The notes under the pieces: model-generated | Seen by the model: only the letters and a program-made list of their open reading frames with translations | Told to the model about the DNA's origin: nothing | The model's database searches: none | Source of the DNA: Sheuella amnicola | GTDB lineage: Bacteria; Pseudomonadota; Gammaproteobacteria; Burkholderiales; Burkholderiaceae_B | Reading direction: 5' to 3' | DNA: 64,000 nucleotides | Assembly (NCBI RefSeq): GCF_010499255.1 | Contig: NZ_JAAGRN010000001.1 | Location: 124,001 to 188,000, forward strand | Shown here: positions 18,343-27,388 of the stretch, piece by piece | Position numbering within the stretch: the first letter of the stretch is position 1 | How the letters are laid out: each line of letters begins with the position of its first letter | Translations under genes and position numbers: made by a program

Positions 18343-18542
18343 CAGAGCCATCATGTCTTTTATGCTGATATGAAGGTTACGATTTGGTAATGTTTGAATG
18401 AAAAATGGACTACTCATTTAACGCGTGAAAGATTCATTTTGCTGGAGGAAAGATATGTTTTCCACCCGATTTATCTTTTGTGTAATATTGAAGGTAAAAA
18501 AGATCTTAAATATCAATAACTAATATTGGGAGACTTCTAAAA

Positions 18543-20282
18543 ATGCGATCGCCAGCAACGGACCGTGCAATTAACCCTCGTGGCCTTCTTTTTGAAAATA
18601 CGGTTGCCCATCGTATTGCCGCGAGTTTGAAGCGTCATGGAGTCAGCGTTGTTTTCGGGCAAAGCCTTCCATCGATGGTTCATTTGGCTGGTAAAGAGTT
18701 TGGGATCAGGCAGATTGCGTATCGTCAAGAAAATACTGGTGGCTACATGGCCGACGGTTATGCGCGCATGAGTGGCAAAGTCGGAGTAGTGACGGCGCAA
18801 AACGGACCGGCGGCTGCATTACTCGTGGCTCCTTTAGCCGAAGCTTTAAAAGCATCGATACCCATTGTTGCTCTAGTGCAGGATGTGAGCCGTGATCAGA
18901 CTGACCGAAACGCATTTCAGGAGCTTGATCATGAATCAATGTTTCGTCCAGTCACCAAATGGGTCAGGCGTGTAATCCATGCTAGTCGGATTGACGATTA
19001 TGTTGATATGGCTTTTACTGCCGCCACTTCAGGTCGCCCCGGTCCGGCGGTTCTGATGCTGCCTGCTGATCTATTGCTTGAACCATCACCTCCAGTCAAG
19101 CTAACGCCACGCACTTCGTCTTTAGGGACGTACCCTCTGGATCGTCAAGCACCTGATTCCGAGATATTGCATCAGGCAGCGGAAATGATTGCAAACGCCG
19201 AGCGTCCCGTCGTGATTGCCGGAGGCGGTGTTCATTCATCGGGTGCGGCATCCGAACTGGCTCGATTGCAGGAAATCGCACACTTGCCGATTGCGACCAC
19301 AGTAATGGGTAAAGGTGCAACGAATGAGCAACATCCCTTGTCTATGGGGGTGGCTTCGTATTTTATGGGTCACAATGGATCAACCAGATTCATGCGTTCG
19401 CTCATTACCGAGGCCGATGTCGTGATTTTGGTCGGTAATCGCACAAATCAGAATGGCACGGACTCGTGGCAGTTGTATCCATCCGGCGCTCGATATATTC
19501 ACATCGATATTGATCCTCAGGAAATCGGTCGCAATTATGATGCCTTGCGTCTTGTCGGTGATGCCCTGTTGACGCTCAAGAAACTGACTGACGAATTAGA
19601 GAAAATCAATCTTGTCCGTCGACAGCAGGCCAGGGCGTCGATCGAAAAAACGATTGCGCAAGCAAAGGCGTCGCATGAGGCAGAGGTCGCCGACTTGGTC
19701 GGTAGCGATCAGTCTCCAGTTCGACCCGAGAGAGTCATGCGAGAAATCGATCGAAGACTGACCGATGATTCAGTGGTAGTTGCTGATGCGAGCTACTCAT
19801 CGATCTGGATCGCCAATTACATGGTTTCAAAAAAAGTTGGCGCCCGATTTTTGACCCCACGCGGTCTGGCAGGACTTGGGTGGGGGCTTCCGATGGCAAT
19901 GGGAGCAAAGACTGCGAAATCAGACAGCACTGTATTCTGTGTTGTCGGTGACGGTGGTTTCGCGCATGCTTGGGCTGAGCTTGAAACTGCAGTCAGAATG
20001 AAAATCAAACTGGTTCTGATCGTTTTGAATAATGGCATTCTGGGTTATCAAAAGCACGCCGAAAACATCAAGTTCGGAAACTTTACGGATGCGTGCGAAT
20101 TTGTTCCTGTCGATCATGCCGCGATTGCCCGTGCTGTCGGTGCCAATGGCATCCGAGTCGAGGATGCCACCAAATTGGGCGCGGCTCTGGACGATGCTGT
20201 CAAATCGGAGTGTATGACTGTGATCGACGTTATCACTGATCCGAATGCATTTCCTCCTGTGACTTGGTACGAGGCAAACTAA
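18543..20282 (+). CDS. Thiamine-pyrophosphate-dependent enzyme (acetolactate-synthase-like)
   Basis: Member of the TPP-dependent POX/AHAS-like family, 579 residues. The N-terminal Pyr domain has the catalytic-Glu segment RQENTGGYMADGYARMSGKVGV; the central domain contains RPVVIAGGGVHSSGA; the C-terminal PP domain has the GDG...NN cofactor motif (GDGGFAHAWAELETA ... LIVLNNGILGYQ). It is not the housekeeping IlvB: no small-subunit gene is adjacent, and it heads an operon with a zinc dehydrogenase, an SDR and a Bug protein. GGGAG lies about 10 bases before the ATG. Probably a catabolic decarboxylase or carboligase of unknown substrate. Confidence 0.82.
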   Translation: MRSPATDRAINPRGLLFENTVAHRIAASLKRHGVSVVFGQSLPSMVHLAGKEFGIRQIAYRQENTGGYMADGYARMSGKVGVVTAQNGPAAALLVAPLAEALKASIPIVALVQDVSRDQTDRNAFQELDHESMFRPVTKWVRRVIHASRIDDYVDMAFTAATSGRPGPAVLMLPADLLLEPSPPVKLTPRTSSLGTYPLDRQAPDSEILHQAAEMIANAERPVVIAGGGVHSSGAASELARLQEIAHLPIATTVMGKGATNEQHPLSMGVASYFMGHNGSTRFMRSLITEADVVILVGNRTNQNGTDSWQLYPSGARYIHIDIDPQEIGRNYDALRLVGDALLTLKKLTDELEKINLVRRQQARASIEKTIAQAKASHEAEVADLVGSDQSPVRPERVMREIDRRLTDDSVVVADASYSSIWIANYMVSKKVGARFLTPRGLAGLGWGLPMAMGAKTAKSDSTVFCVVGDGGFAHAWAELETAVRMKIKLVLIVLNNGILGYQKHAENIKFGNFTDACEFVPVDHAAIARAVGANGIRVEDATKLGAALDDAVKSECMTVIDVITDPNAFPPVTWYEAN

Positions 20283-21322
20283 TGCTTGCCGTCAGAAAAA
20301 CAAGCGCGTCACCAGGGGTTACGCTTGATCATATTCAGGAACCCAAGTCTCCTGAATCGGATCAGGTGCTTATTGAAGTCGAAGCAGCCGGAATTTGCGG
20401 ATCCGATGTGCATGTTTACGAATGGACCAAGGGCTATGAGTTCATGCAATCAAAGTTACCCGTCACACTTGGGCATGAGTTTTCCGGTCGTATCGTAAAA
20501 ATCGGATCCAGTGTATCGGGTTTTGAAGAGGGCGATCTTGTCACTGCCATGCCATCTGCAAGTTGTATGCGTTGCAGCGATTGTGTTGGAGGCGCACCTC
20601 ATTTTTGCCTGCACCGTCAAACAATCGGGTTAACTAAGAACGGTGCATTTGCGCGATTTGTGATCGCACCTTCAATGAGTTGCCTAAAGCTTGCTCCATC
20701 AACAAATCCCGTTCTCGCCGCCTTAATCGAACCCTTAGCCGTAGGTGATCACGCTGCAAATGTCGCAGACGTCAAAGCCGGAGACACCGTTGTTGTCTTG
20801 GGTCCGGGCACGATTGGACAGTCCATCATCTGCGCCGCGAAATGGCGGGGTGCCTCTCGCATTATTGTCGTTGGTATGAATGACGCATCTCGGTTGGCGA
20901 TTGCTCATGCGATGGGTGCAACGCATTCGATTGATCTATCGGCGAATATTGACTTAACCGCGCAAATCAAAGACATCAATAATGGACGATTAGTCGATAT
21001 CGTGATTGAAGCAACCGGCCATGCCTCTAGCGTGCAGACAGGGCTGGATGTGCTCAAGCGTGGCGGCGTGCTGGTATGCGCGGGCATTCATTCGATCCCT
21101 GCGAGTTTTGATTTGACTAGTCTTGTTCGAAATAGTCAGCAGATTCGAGGCGCACATTCTTCGCGCAGAAGATCATGGGAGATCATTGCTGATCGTCTTT
21201 CGCGTGATCCTGATGTATTCAAACCGATGGTTTCGATAGAACTTGGATTAAAGGATGCTGTGATGGGGTTTGAGAAATGTCTCACACGCGAGGTATCCAA
21301 AGTCATATTGCGCCCGAATTAG
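20282..21322 (+). CDS. Zinc-dependent medium-chain alcohol/polyol dehydrogenase
   Basis: MDR-family NAD(P) dehydrogenase of 346 residues, similar to threonine 3-dehydrogenase and sorbitol dehydrogenase. The catalytic zinc site is AGICGSDVHVYEW plus GHEFSG. The structural-zinc loop is CMRCSDCVGGAPHFC, with four Cys in order. The Rossmann segment is VVVLGPGTIGQSIICAAKWRGA. The ATG at 20282 overlaps the preceding stop as TAATG; the upstream extension to 20264 would lie within the TPP-enzyme gene. Its place in the operon suggests that it oxidises or reduces an intermediate shared with the TPP enzyme and the SDR. Confidence 0.87.
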   Translation: MLAVRKTSASPGVTLDHIQEPKSPESDQVLIEVEAAGICGSDVHVYEWTKGYEFMQSKLPVTLGHEFSGRIVKIGSSVSGFEEGDLVTAMPSASCMRCSDCVGGAPHFCLHRQTIGLTKNGAFARFVIAPSMSCLKLAPSTNPVLAALIEPLAVGDHAANVADVKAGDTVVVLGPGTIGQSIICAAKWRGASRIIVVGMNDASRLAIAHAMGATHSIDLSANIDLTAQIKDINNGRLVDIVIEATGHASSVQTGLDVLKRGGVLVCAGIHSIPASFDLTSLVRNSQQIRGAHSSRRRSWEIIADRLSRDPDVFKPMVSIELGLKDAVMGFEKCLTREVSKVILRPN

Positions 21323-21380
21323 TCATCGACTGATTTTCCAAATGCATTGATTCATTAGCTTATGAAATGACGGATTGAAT

Positions 21381-22169
21381 GTGACAACATCTACACAAAC
21401 TCTGAAACACTCCTGCGAGGGGAGAACGGCTATCGTTACCGGAGCGCGTCGCGGTATTGGTTTTTCGGTTGCACAACGCTTATTCAATGAAGGCGCGCAA
21501 GTCGTGCTGTTTGATCTGGATCAGACCGAAACCACTCAGGCCGCGATGCGACTCGATCCGAGCGGAAACGATGTTCTTGCCTGCTGCGGTGATGTGCGAA
21601 AAAAATCCGATGTTCAGGCAATGGTTCAGGCGGCCCTGGACAAATTCGGTCGGATTGATATTTTGATTAACAACGCAGGCATTTCACCCAAGCACAATGG
21701 ATTGCGCGCCAGTATCCAAAGCATGGATGAATCTGAATGGCGGGATGTGATCGATGTCAATTTGACTGGCGCTTTTCTTTGTTCTCAGGCTGTCATTGAA
21801 CCCATGAAATCCCGGAAATGGGGAAGGATCGTTAACATTTCTTCCCAAGCTGCCAGAACTGCTTCGACAATCGCAGGGGCACATTACGCAGCTTCAAAGG
21901 CTGGGTTGCTTGCTTTGGCCAGAGCACTTGCCGGAGAAGTCGGAGCGGATGGGATCACCGTAAATTGCATCGCACCGGGAAGAATTATGACCCCCATGGC
22001 GGCTGTTGCGGGCGATCAGGCCAATTCAGCTTATTTATCCAGAATTCCCGTCAATCGTCTCGGTTTGCCTGATGATGTTGCCGGTGCAATTTCCTACCTT
22101 GTGTCGCAGGATGCGGGTTTTGTGACAGGGGCGATCATAGATGTGAATGGTGGCGCATTTATGGGATGA
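21381..22169 (+). CDS. Short-chain dehydrogenase/reductase (FabG-like)
   Basis: NAD(P)-dependent classical SDR with TGARRGIG (cofactor), NNAG, the catalytic Ser in VNISSQAA, and YAASK, which supplies the active-site Tyr and Lys. It ends in VTGAIIDVNGGAFMG, the usual C-terminal pattern. No ATG is available at the N-terminus. GTG at 21381 has GGA six bases upstream and was chosen; TTG at 21375 in the same frame is the alternative. The 52-58 bp gap from the dehydrogenase and the following Bug gene keep it in the same probable catabolic operon. Confidence 0.85.
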   Translation: MTTSTQTLKHSCEGRTAIVTGARRGIGFSVAQRLFNEGAQVVLFDLDQTETTQAAMRLDPSGNDVLACCGDVRKKSDVQAMVQAALDKFGRIDILINNAGISPKHNGLRASIQSMDESEWRDVIDVNLTGAFLCSQAVIEPMKSRKWGRIVNISSQAARTASTIAGAHYAASKAGLLALARALAGEVGADGITVNCIAPGRIMTPMAAVAGDQANSAYLSRIPVNRLGLPDDVAGAISYLVSQDAGFVTGAIIDVNGGAFMG

Positions 22170-22225
22170 TATTAAGGTGGCATTCGCATGTAGGTATTCA
22201 TTAAAAAAATCCAAGAGAGAGACAT

Positions 22226-23188
22226 ATGAAACATCTATCAGCATTAGTCGCAGGTCTAACGATTACGACAGCATGTGCTTTTGCCCAGGCTGCGTATCCT
22301 GATCAGGAGATTCAACTGGTCGTTAATTATGGTGCCGGTGGAGTGACTGACGTCGGTACGCGCTTGCTTGCGAAGGCGCTCGAAAAGCAATTGAAAAAAC
22401 CAGTTATCGTCGCCAATAAGCCTGGAGCTCAGGCAACGTTGGGACCTGCCTTTGTGGCACGATCCAAGCCTGATGGTTATACGGTGGGCGTTGTGACGTA
22501 TGCCTCGATTGCGATGGTGCCGCATTTGATCGAAGTACCTTACTCGATAGAGGATTTCGATTATGTCGGCGCTTTTGGACGTTACCGTTACGGCCTTGTT
22601 GTCAATGCGAATTCCCCTTATAAGACGGTTGCCGAATTTGTCGATGCGGCCAAGAAATCACCAAAACCTTTTTTCTTCGGTGTGCCCGGTGCGCCGAACA
22701 ATATCGCTTTCTTCGAATTAGCCAAACTGAGCGGTGCAAAGTTTGAACAGGTACTGTATAAGTCTGGCACTGAAAGTGTCTCTGCCGTTGCAAGCGATCA
22801 TGTGGCAGCGACCGTTCAGACTCCTTCTGAAATAATTCCTCAAATCGATTCGGGTCGCGTTCGCCTGCTGGCCTCTGTCAGTCCTGAGCGTTGGTCCGAT
22901 AAGCCGGATGTTCCAACTATGAAAGAAGCCGGTTTTGATGTGTCGATCAACTCATGGATGGGATTGGCCTTGCCCAAAGGTACTCCTCAGGACGTACGCA
23001 AACGTCTGGAAGCTGCCTTGGCTGATGCCATGAAAGATCCTGAGTTGACTGATGGGTTAAAAAAAATGGGCATTGATCCGGTCTGGATGTCCGGACAGGC
23101 TTACAAGAACAAGATTATTCAAGGTTACAAGGACATGCGACCTCAGTTGGAAATGACTGGGCAACCACTGGTTAAGTTCAAGCCCTGA
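22226..23188 (+). CDS. Bug-family (TctC-like) periplasmic solute-binding protein 1
   Basis: Extracytoplasmic binding protein of 320 residues. It has a clean signal peptide (cleavage after CAFAQA) and then the Bug hallmark YPDQEIQLVVNYGAGGVTDVGTR, in which the canonical P(Y/F)xPGGxxD loop is altered to NYGAGGVTD. VANKPGAQATLG and the C-terminal GIDPVWMSGQAY segment are also typical. Bug proteins bind small carboxylates and related anions. No TctA or TctB membrane partners are near, so it is either orphan or uses distant permease genes. AGAGAG precedes the ATG. It is likely the uptake or sensing component of the TPP/MDR/SDR operon. Confidence 0.88.
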   Translation: MKHLSALVAGLTITTACAFAQAAYPDQEIQLVVNYGAGGVTDVGTRLLAKALEKQLKKPVIVANKPGAQATLGPAFVARSKPDGYTVGVVTYASIAMVPHLIEVPYSIEDFDYVGAFGRYRYGLVVNANSPYKTVAEFVDAAKKSPKPFFFGVPGAPNNIAFFELAKLSGAKFEQVLYKSGTESVSAVASDHVAATVQTPSEIIPQIDSGRVRLLASVSPERWSDKPDVPTMKEAGFDVSINSWMGLALPKGTPQDVRKRLEAALADAMKDPELTDGLKKMGIDPVWMSGQAYKNKIIQGYKDMRPQLEMTGQPLVKFKP

Positions 23189-23203
23189 TTTTTTGTAAAA
23201 ATT

Positions 23204-23245
23204 ATTACGGCACGTGCAGAAATAGCATGTGCCGTAATCTTTTTC
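23204..23245 (+). terminator. Rho-independent terminator after the Bug gene
   Basis: A 14-bp stem, ATTACGGCACGTGC paired with GCATGTGCCGTAAT (one G-U wobble), encloses the loop AGAAATA and is followed by CTTTTTC. It starts 16 bases after the Bug stop and ends before aspA. This is the clearest intrinsic terminator in the window and closes the TPP-MDR-SDR-Bug operon. Confidence 0.88.
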
Positions 23246-23298
23246 TGGCATGATTGAGCTAAGCTCGACGTTAAACTTTCCTTGCTTGAGGTCATGAC

Positions 23299-24699
23299 AT
23301 GTCACGTATCGAAAAAGATTTTCTCGGTGAAAAGCACATCCCGGATAATGCGTATTACGGTGTTCAGACGCAACGCGGTAAAGACAACTTTCATATCACC
23401 GGCACACCGATGTCATCCGAACCATTTTTCGTGATTGCATTCGGATATGTCAAAAAAGCTGCTGCAATGGCCAATCGCGATCTGGGTGTGTTGGATCGCA
23501 CCATTGCCGATGCCATCATTTACGCTTGCGATCAACTGATCGACGGCAGATATCGTGATCAGTTCGTCACCGACTTCATTCAGGGCGGGGCCGGCACCTC
23601 GACCAATATGAACGCCAATGAAGTCATCGCCAACATTGCGCTTGAAAAGCTTGGCCATCAAAAGGGCGATTATCAGTACATTAACCCTAATGATCATGTG
23701 AATTTCGGTCAATCGACCAACGATGTCTATCCGACTGCGTTTAGACTTGCGTTGATTTTGCGGCTGACCAATTATATGAATGCGCTGGCCGCGCTAAAAC
23801 AATCCTTTTATGCCAAGGCGCTTGAGTTCGATCAGGTGCTAAAAATGGCCAGAACCCACCTTCAGGATGCCGTGCCCATGTCTTTGGGGCAGGAGTTTCA
23901 CGGATGGGGCACGACGATTGGCGAAGAAATTGAACGCATATCCGAGGTGCGTCAGTTTTTGCACGAGATCAACCTAGGTGCCACTGCGATCGGTACTCGC
24001 GTCACTGCCGCGCCGGGCTACCCCGAGTTGGCCACAAAATACCTGTCTGAGTTGACCGGTGAAAAATTCATTCTTGCCGGGGATTTGATTGAAGCGACCT
24101 CCGATACAGGTGCATATGTTTTGTTATCGGGTGTCCTGAAGCGCACATCGTCCAAACTCACCAAGATTTGTAATGATTTGCGTTTGCTGTCTTCCGGACC
24201 GCGCTGTGGATTCAATGAAATCAATCTACCCCAGATGCAGCCCGGATCGTCCATCATGCCCGGCAAAGTGAACCCCGTCATCCCCGAGGTCGTGAACCAG
24301 ACAGGGTTTTTGGTGATTGGCCTGGACCTGACTGTCACATTAGCTGCATCGGCCGGTCAACTCCAGCTTAACGTCATGGAGCCTGTCATCACCTATGCGT
24401 TGTTCACGTCCATCTCGACGATGGAAAACGCGATCAACAGTTTGCGCGTGAATTGTATTGATGGCATCACTGCCAATGCGAATCACACCCGCGATATGGT
24501 GCTTAATTCATTGGGCATCATTACTGTGCTTAAACCGACGCTGGGCTATAAACAATGCGCCGAGATCGCACGTGAAGGGTACGAAACCGGCAAATCCTTG
24601 CATGATATCGTTGTCAAAGAGCGCAAATTATTGACGCAGGACAAGTGGGATGAGGTGTTTTCCTTCGAAAATCTGATTCATACCAAATTCGAAAAATAA
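23299..24699 (+). CDS. aspA: Aspartate ammonia-lyase (aspartase)
   Basis: Converts L-aspartate reversibly to fumarate and ammonia. The 466-residue protein has the superfamily signature GSSIMPGKVNP (catalytic-loop Ser), TGTSTN-like GAGTSTNMNANEVIAN, and NDHVNFGQSTNDVYPTAF, which together favour aspartase over fumarase C. GAGG sits 8 bases before the ATG. It is preceded by a strong terminator and followed after 20 bp by the SMR exporter gene. It probably links amino-acid nitrogen to the TCA cycle. Confidence 0.93.
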   Translation: MSRIEKDFLGEKHIPDNAYYGVQTQRGKDNFHITGTPMSSEPFFVIAFGYVKKAAAMANRDLGVLDRTIADAIIYACDQLIDGRYRDQFVTDFIQGGAGTSTNMNANEVIANIALEKLGHQKGDYQYINPNDHVNFGQSTNDVYPTAFRLALILRLTNYMNALAALKQSFYAKALEFDQVLKMARTHLQDAVPMSLGQEFHGWGTTIGEEIERISEVRQFLHEINLGATAIGTRVTAAPGYPELATKYLSELTGEKFILAGDLIEATSDTGAYVLLSGVLKRTSSKLTKICNDLRLLSSGPRCGFNEINLPQMQPGSSIMPGKVNPVIPEVVNQTGFLVIGLDLTVTLAASAGQLQLNVMEPVITYALFTSISTMENAINSLRVNCIDGITANANHTRDMVLNSLGIITVLKPTLGYKQCAEIAREGYETGKSLHDIVVKERKLLTQDKWDEVFSFENLIHTKFEK

Positions 24700-24719
24700 A
24701 CTTTCACTGGAAATTCAAG

Positions 24720-25037
24720 ATGGCTTGGGTGTATCTTTTATTGGCCGGATTATGCGAAGTTGGTTGGCCGCTGGGTCTGAAGATGGCCCAGCACGAAGAA
24801 AGCAGGGTGACGGGCGTGATCTTCGCAGTATTCAGTATCTTGCTCAGCGGCTTTTTGCTTTGGCTTGCCCAAAGGGACATACCGCTAGGCACTTCATACG
24901 CGATCTGGACGGGGATTGGAGCGGCCGGCACGTTTCTGATCGGTGTGCTTTTTTATGGTGATCCGGCTAGCATGGGACGCTATCTGGGCATCCTTCTGAT
25001 TATTGCTGGAGTTGCCACACTGAAGTTGGCTCACTGA
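24720..25037 (+). CDS. SMR-family exporter (Gdx/SugE type)
   Basis: Small multidrug resistance protein of 105 residues with four hydrophobic helices. The essential membrane Glu is in LLAGLCEVGWPLGLK, and the GTSYAIWTGIGAAGT segment is characteristic of the SugE/Gdx guanidinium-exporter branch. Gdx proteins work as antiparallel dimers exchanging guanidinium for protons. The 20-bp gap after aspA leaves no room for a guanidine riboswitch, which differs from many gdx loci; substrate assignment is therefore only by family. Confidence 0.82.
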   Translation: MAWVYLLLAGLCEVGWPLGLKMAQHEESRVTGVIFAVFSILLSGFLLWLAQRDIPLGTSYAIWTGIGAAGTFLIGVLFYGDPASMGRYLGILLIIAGVATLKLAH

Positions 25038-25072
25038 TAACGATATTGATTTTGAAATATAGGTTCTAAAAC

Positions 25073-25717
25073 ATGACCAGCACCACACCATTATCCGATC
25101 TGCGTAAAAATTACGAAAAAGGTTCTCTCGAAGAAGATCAGGTGGCAAGCGAGCCGCTCAAGCAGTTTCAACTCTGGCTTGACGAGGCTTTTAAGCACAA
25201 GATTCCCGAGCCCAATGCCATGACGCTGGCTACTGTGGATCCAACCGGTAGGCCATCGAGCCGCATCGTGCTGATTAAGGGGTGCGATGCGCGCGGACTG
25301 GTCTGGTTTACCAATTACCAGAGCCGCAAGGCTAGGGCGCTCGAATCGACCCCATTTGCCGCTTTGCAGTTTCATTGGGTCGAAATGGAGCGCGTGGTTC
25401 GAATCGAGGGGCGTGTGGAAAAAGTATCGGCCCAAGAGTCCGACGAATACTACGTCACGCGTCCTCTAGCCAGTCGTATTGGTGCCTGGGCATCGCCTCA
25501 AAGCGAGGTGATTCAGGGCAGGGGCTCGATTATCGCTAAGGCGACAGAATATGGCTTGAAATTCGGTCTGAATCCACCCCGCCCTCCTCATTGGGGCGGC
25601 TACAGGCTTGTACCCGATTATTGGGAATTCTGGCAGGGCAGATCGTCTCGCCTGCACGACCGGATTGTTTACCGGCTAGTTGGTGACAAGTGGGTGTGCG
25701 AGCGTTTGGCTCCCTAG
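25073..25717 (+). CDS. pdxH: Pyridoxine/pyridoxamine 5'-phosphate oxidase
   Basis: FMN enzyme that makes pyridoxal 5'-phosphate from PNP or PMP. The 214-residue length is typical. Family motifs: [36 protein letters not shown], the [17 protein letters not shown] segment, and the C-terminal signature [24 protein letters not shown]. It converges with the LysR gene, the two stop codons lying 14 bp apart, with only a weak AGCC-TGAA-GGCT hairpin between them. Confidence 0.95.
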   Translation: MTSTTPLSDLRKNYEKGSLEEDQVASEPLKQFQLWLDEAFKHKIPEPNAMTLATVDPTGRPSSRIVLIKGCDARGLVWFTNYQSRKARALESTPFAALQFHWVEMERVVRIEGRVEKVSAQESDEYYVTRPLASRIGAWASPQSEVIQGRGSIIAKATEYGLKFGLNPPRPPHWGGYRLVPDYWEFWQGRSSRLHDRIVYRLVGDKWVCERLAP

Positions 25718-25730
25718 TCGAGCCTGAAGG

Positions 25731-26639
25731 CTAATTGCCCAGCGCGTCCTTGAGCAATTCGATGAAGGCTAGCGTGCGCTGAGGTAGCAAGCGTTTGCCA
25801 GGCGTCATGCACCAAATAGTGACTCGGGGCAATGACCAGTCGGGCAACACCCTAACCAATATCCCTTGTTCGACCAGTTTGGTGGCAAAGTGGTCGGCGA
25901 GACCCACGACACCTAGGCCGTGCTTGGCCAGTTCTCTTTGCAAGCCCGGTGAATTGGATGATAAAGGGCCTGTCGGCATGCCTTCCCAAGTGGCTTGCTT
26001 TGGTGAGGAAAGCCGCCATGGTACTGGTTCGCCACCACTACTGATCATTCTCAAACATATATGATCATCCAGATCCGTCGGCACGATGGGGGTACCGTGT
26101 CGTTTTAGATATGCTGGGCTGGCATAGAGGTGCGTGGTCATATCCGCCAGCTTTCGGGCAATTAGCAAGGCATCGTCCGGAAGCTTGGAAGCGACACGCA
26201 AAGCCAGGTCAAATCTTTCGGCAACCAGATCGACCCGTCTGGGTGATAAGTCGAGCTCCAGCCGAACTTCGGGGTATTGACTGGCAAAACGGATCAGAAC
26301 CTGCGTCAAGTCCAGATCGATAAAGTCGGGCGGCATGGATACACGCAACAGCCCTCTGGGTTGACCTTGTTCATGTTGAGCCAGGTCTGCGGTCGCTTCG
26401 GTTTCTTCAAGCAGTCTTCGGGCATGCTCAAGAATGCGTTCACCGAATTCGGTGATTTCTAGTCGACGAGTTGTGCGCACGACAAGCTTTTCACCCAAAG
26501 TCGTTTCCAGTTGTGTCATGCGACGCGAAAGGGTTGACTTGGGTAAACCCACACGATCAGCTGTTTTGGCAAAACTGCCCGATTCAATCAGGTGAGCGAA
26601 GAGAATGAGATCGTTGGCATCGAGTTTCATATCTGGCAA
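25731..26639 (-). CDS. LysR-family transcriptional regulator
   Basis: 302-residue LysR protein. The N-terminal winged helix-turn-helix is clear (FAHLIESGSFAKTADRVGLPKSTLSRRMTQLE), followed by a linker helix and a substrate-binding domain. It is divergent from azoR-pirin with a 136-bp gap that contains two palindromes, so it most likely controls those genes and itself. LysR proteins of this subgroup often respond to quinones or other electrophiles, but the ligand here is unknown. An alternative ATG lies three codons downstream. Confidence 0.9.
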   Translation of the reverse strand: MPDMKLDANDLILFAHLIESGSFAKTADRVGLPKSTLSRRMTQLETTLGEKLVVRTTRRLEITEFGERILEHARRLLEETEATADLAQHEQGQPRGLLRVSMPPDFIDLDLTQVLIRFASQYPEVRLELDLSPRRVDLVAERFDLALRVASKLPDDALLIARKLADMTTHLYASPAYLKRHGTPIVPTDLDDHICLRMISSGGEPVPWRLSSPKQATWEGMPTGPLSSNSPGLQRELAKHGLGVVGLADHFATKLVEQGILVRVLPDWSLPRVTIWCMTPGKRLLPQRTLAFIELLKDALGN

Positions 26640-26652
26640 GTCGTATTAATTA

Positions 26653-26689
26653 TTCCATTAATGAAACAATGATATCCATTTTAATGGAT
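26653..26689. promoter_or_regulatory. Palindromic operator candidates between LysR and azoR
   Basis: Two AT-rich palindromes: TTCCATTAATGAAA (26653-26666) and ATCCATT-TT-AATGGAT (26674-26689), sharing the CCATT half-site. They lie between the divergent genes, upstream of a TAGAAT -10-like element (about 26710) and the AGAGGA ribosome-binding site of azoR. Paired sites spaced by about two helical turns are usual for LysR regulators. Confidence 0.5.
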
Positions 26690-26775
26690 TCTGTCTTTAT
26701 AAATGAATCAATAGAATGTTGGTTATCGAGACAGTAAAGCTGTCCTGAATAAATTCTTAACCAGAGGACATCAAC

Positions 26776-27369
26776 ATGAACATTCTGCAAATTAATACCA
26801 GCGCCCGTACCGCCCAGTCGAACTCAACTCAGGTTGCCAATGCCGTTACAGCGCGACTGTTGGCAAAGCATCCCGGATCGTCGGTTGTCGTTAGAGACTT
26901 GGCAGCCAACCCCCATCCTGTCCTGGATGAGACCGCATTGGGCGCCTTGTTCACGCCGGCTGATCAACGTACAGCCGAGCAAGCCGCGCGCGTTGCTCTG
27001 GATGACGCTTTGATTGCCCAGGTTCAGTCTGTCGACACGATTGTTCTGGGTGTGCCGATGTATAACTTTGCGATTTCGGTGCAGCTCAAAGCCTGGCTTG
27101 ATGCGATCGCGCGTGCTGGCGTGACCTTTCGCTACACTGATAAAGGTCCCGAAGGTTTACTGAAGAATAAGAAAGTGTATGTTGCCCTTGCGCGTGGTGG
27201 TCTGTACCGCGATACGCCTGCCGATTCGCAAGTCCCTTATCTGAAAATGATTTTGGGCTTTTTGGGAATGACGGATGTCACATTCATCTACGCTGAAGGG
27301 TTGGCGATGGGGCCAGATTCGGTCACCAAGGCATTTGCTGATGCGGATGCGCAAATAGCAGCTATTTAA
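26776..27369 (+). CDS. azoR: FMN-dependent NADH:azoreductase / quinone reductase
   Basis: Flavodoxin-fold enzyme of 197 residues that reduces quinones and azo compounds by two electrons. The N-terminal FMN-phosphate loop [15 protein letters not shown], the central [26 protein letters not shown] and the ALARGG segment match AzoR. AGAGGA lies 8 bases before the ATG. It is probably cotranscribed with the pirin gene (19-bp gap) and controlled by the divergent LysR protein. Confidence 0.93.
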   Translation: MNILQINTSARTAQSNSTQVANAVTARLLAKHPGSSVVVRDLAANPHPVLDETALGALFTPADQRTAEQAARVALDDALIAQVQSVDTIVLGVPMYNFAISVQLKAWLDAIARAGVTFRYTDKGPEGLLKNKKVYVALARGGLYRDTPADSQVPYLKMILGFLGMTDVTFIYAEGLAMGPDSVTKAFADADAQIAAI

Positions 27370-27388
27370 TGTTTAAGGGGTAAGCGTC

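Noticed and set aside
24700-24719. Guanidine riboswitch before the SMR gene
   Set aside because: The gap to aspA is only 20 bp, too short for any known guanidine aptamer.
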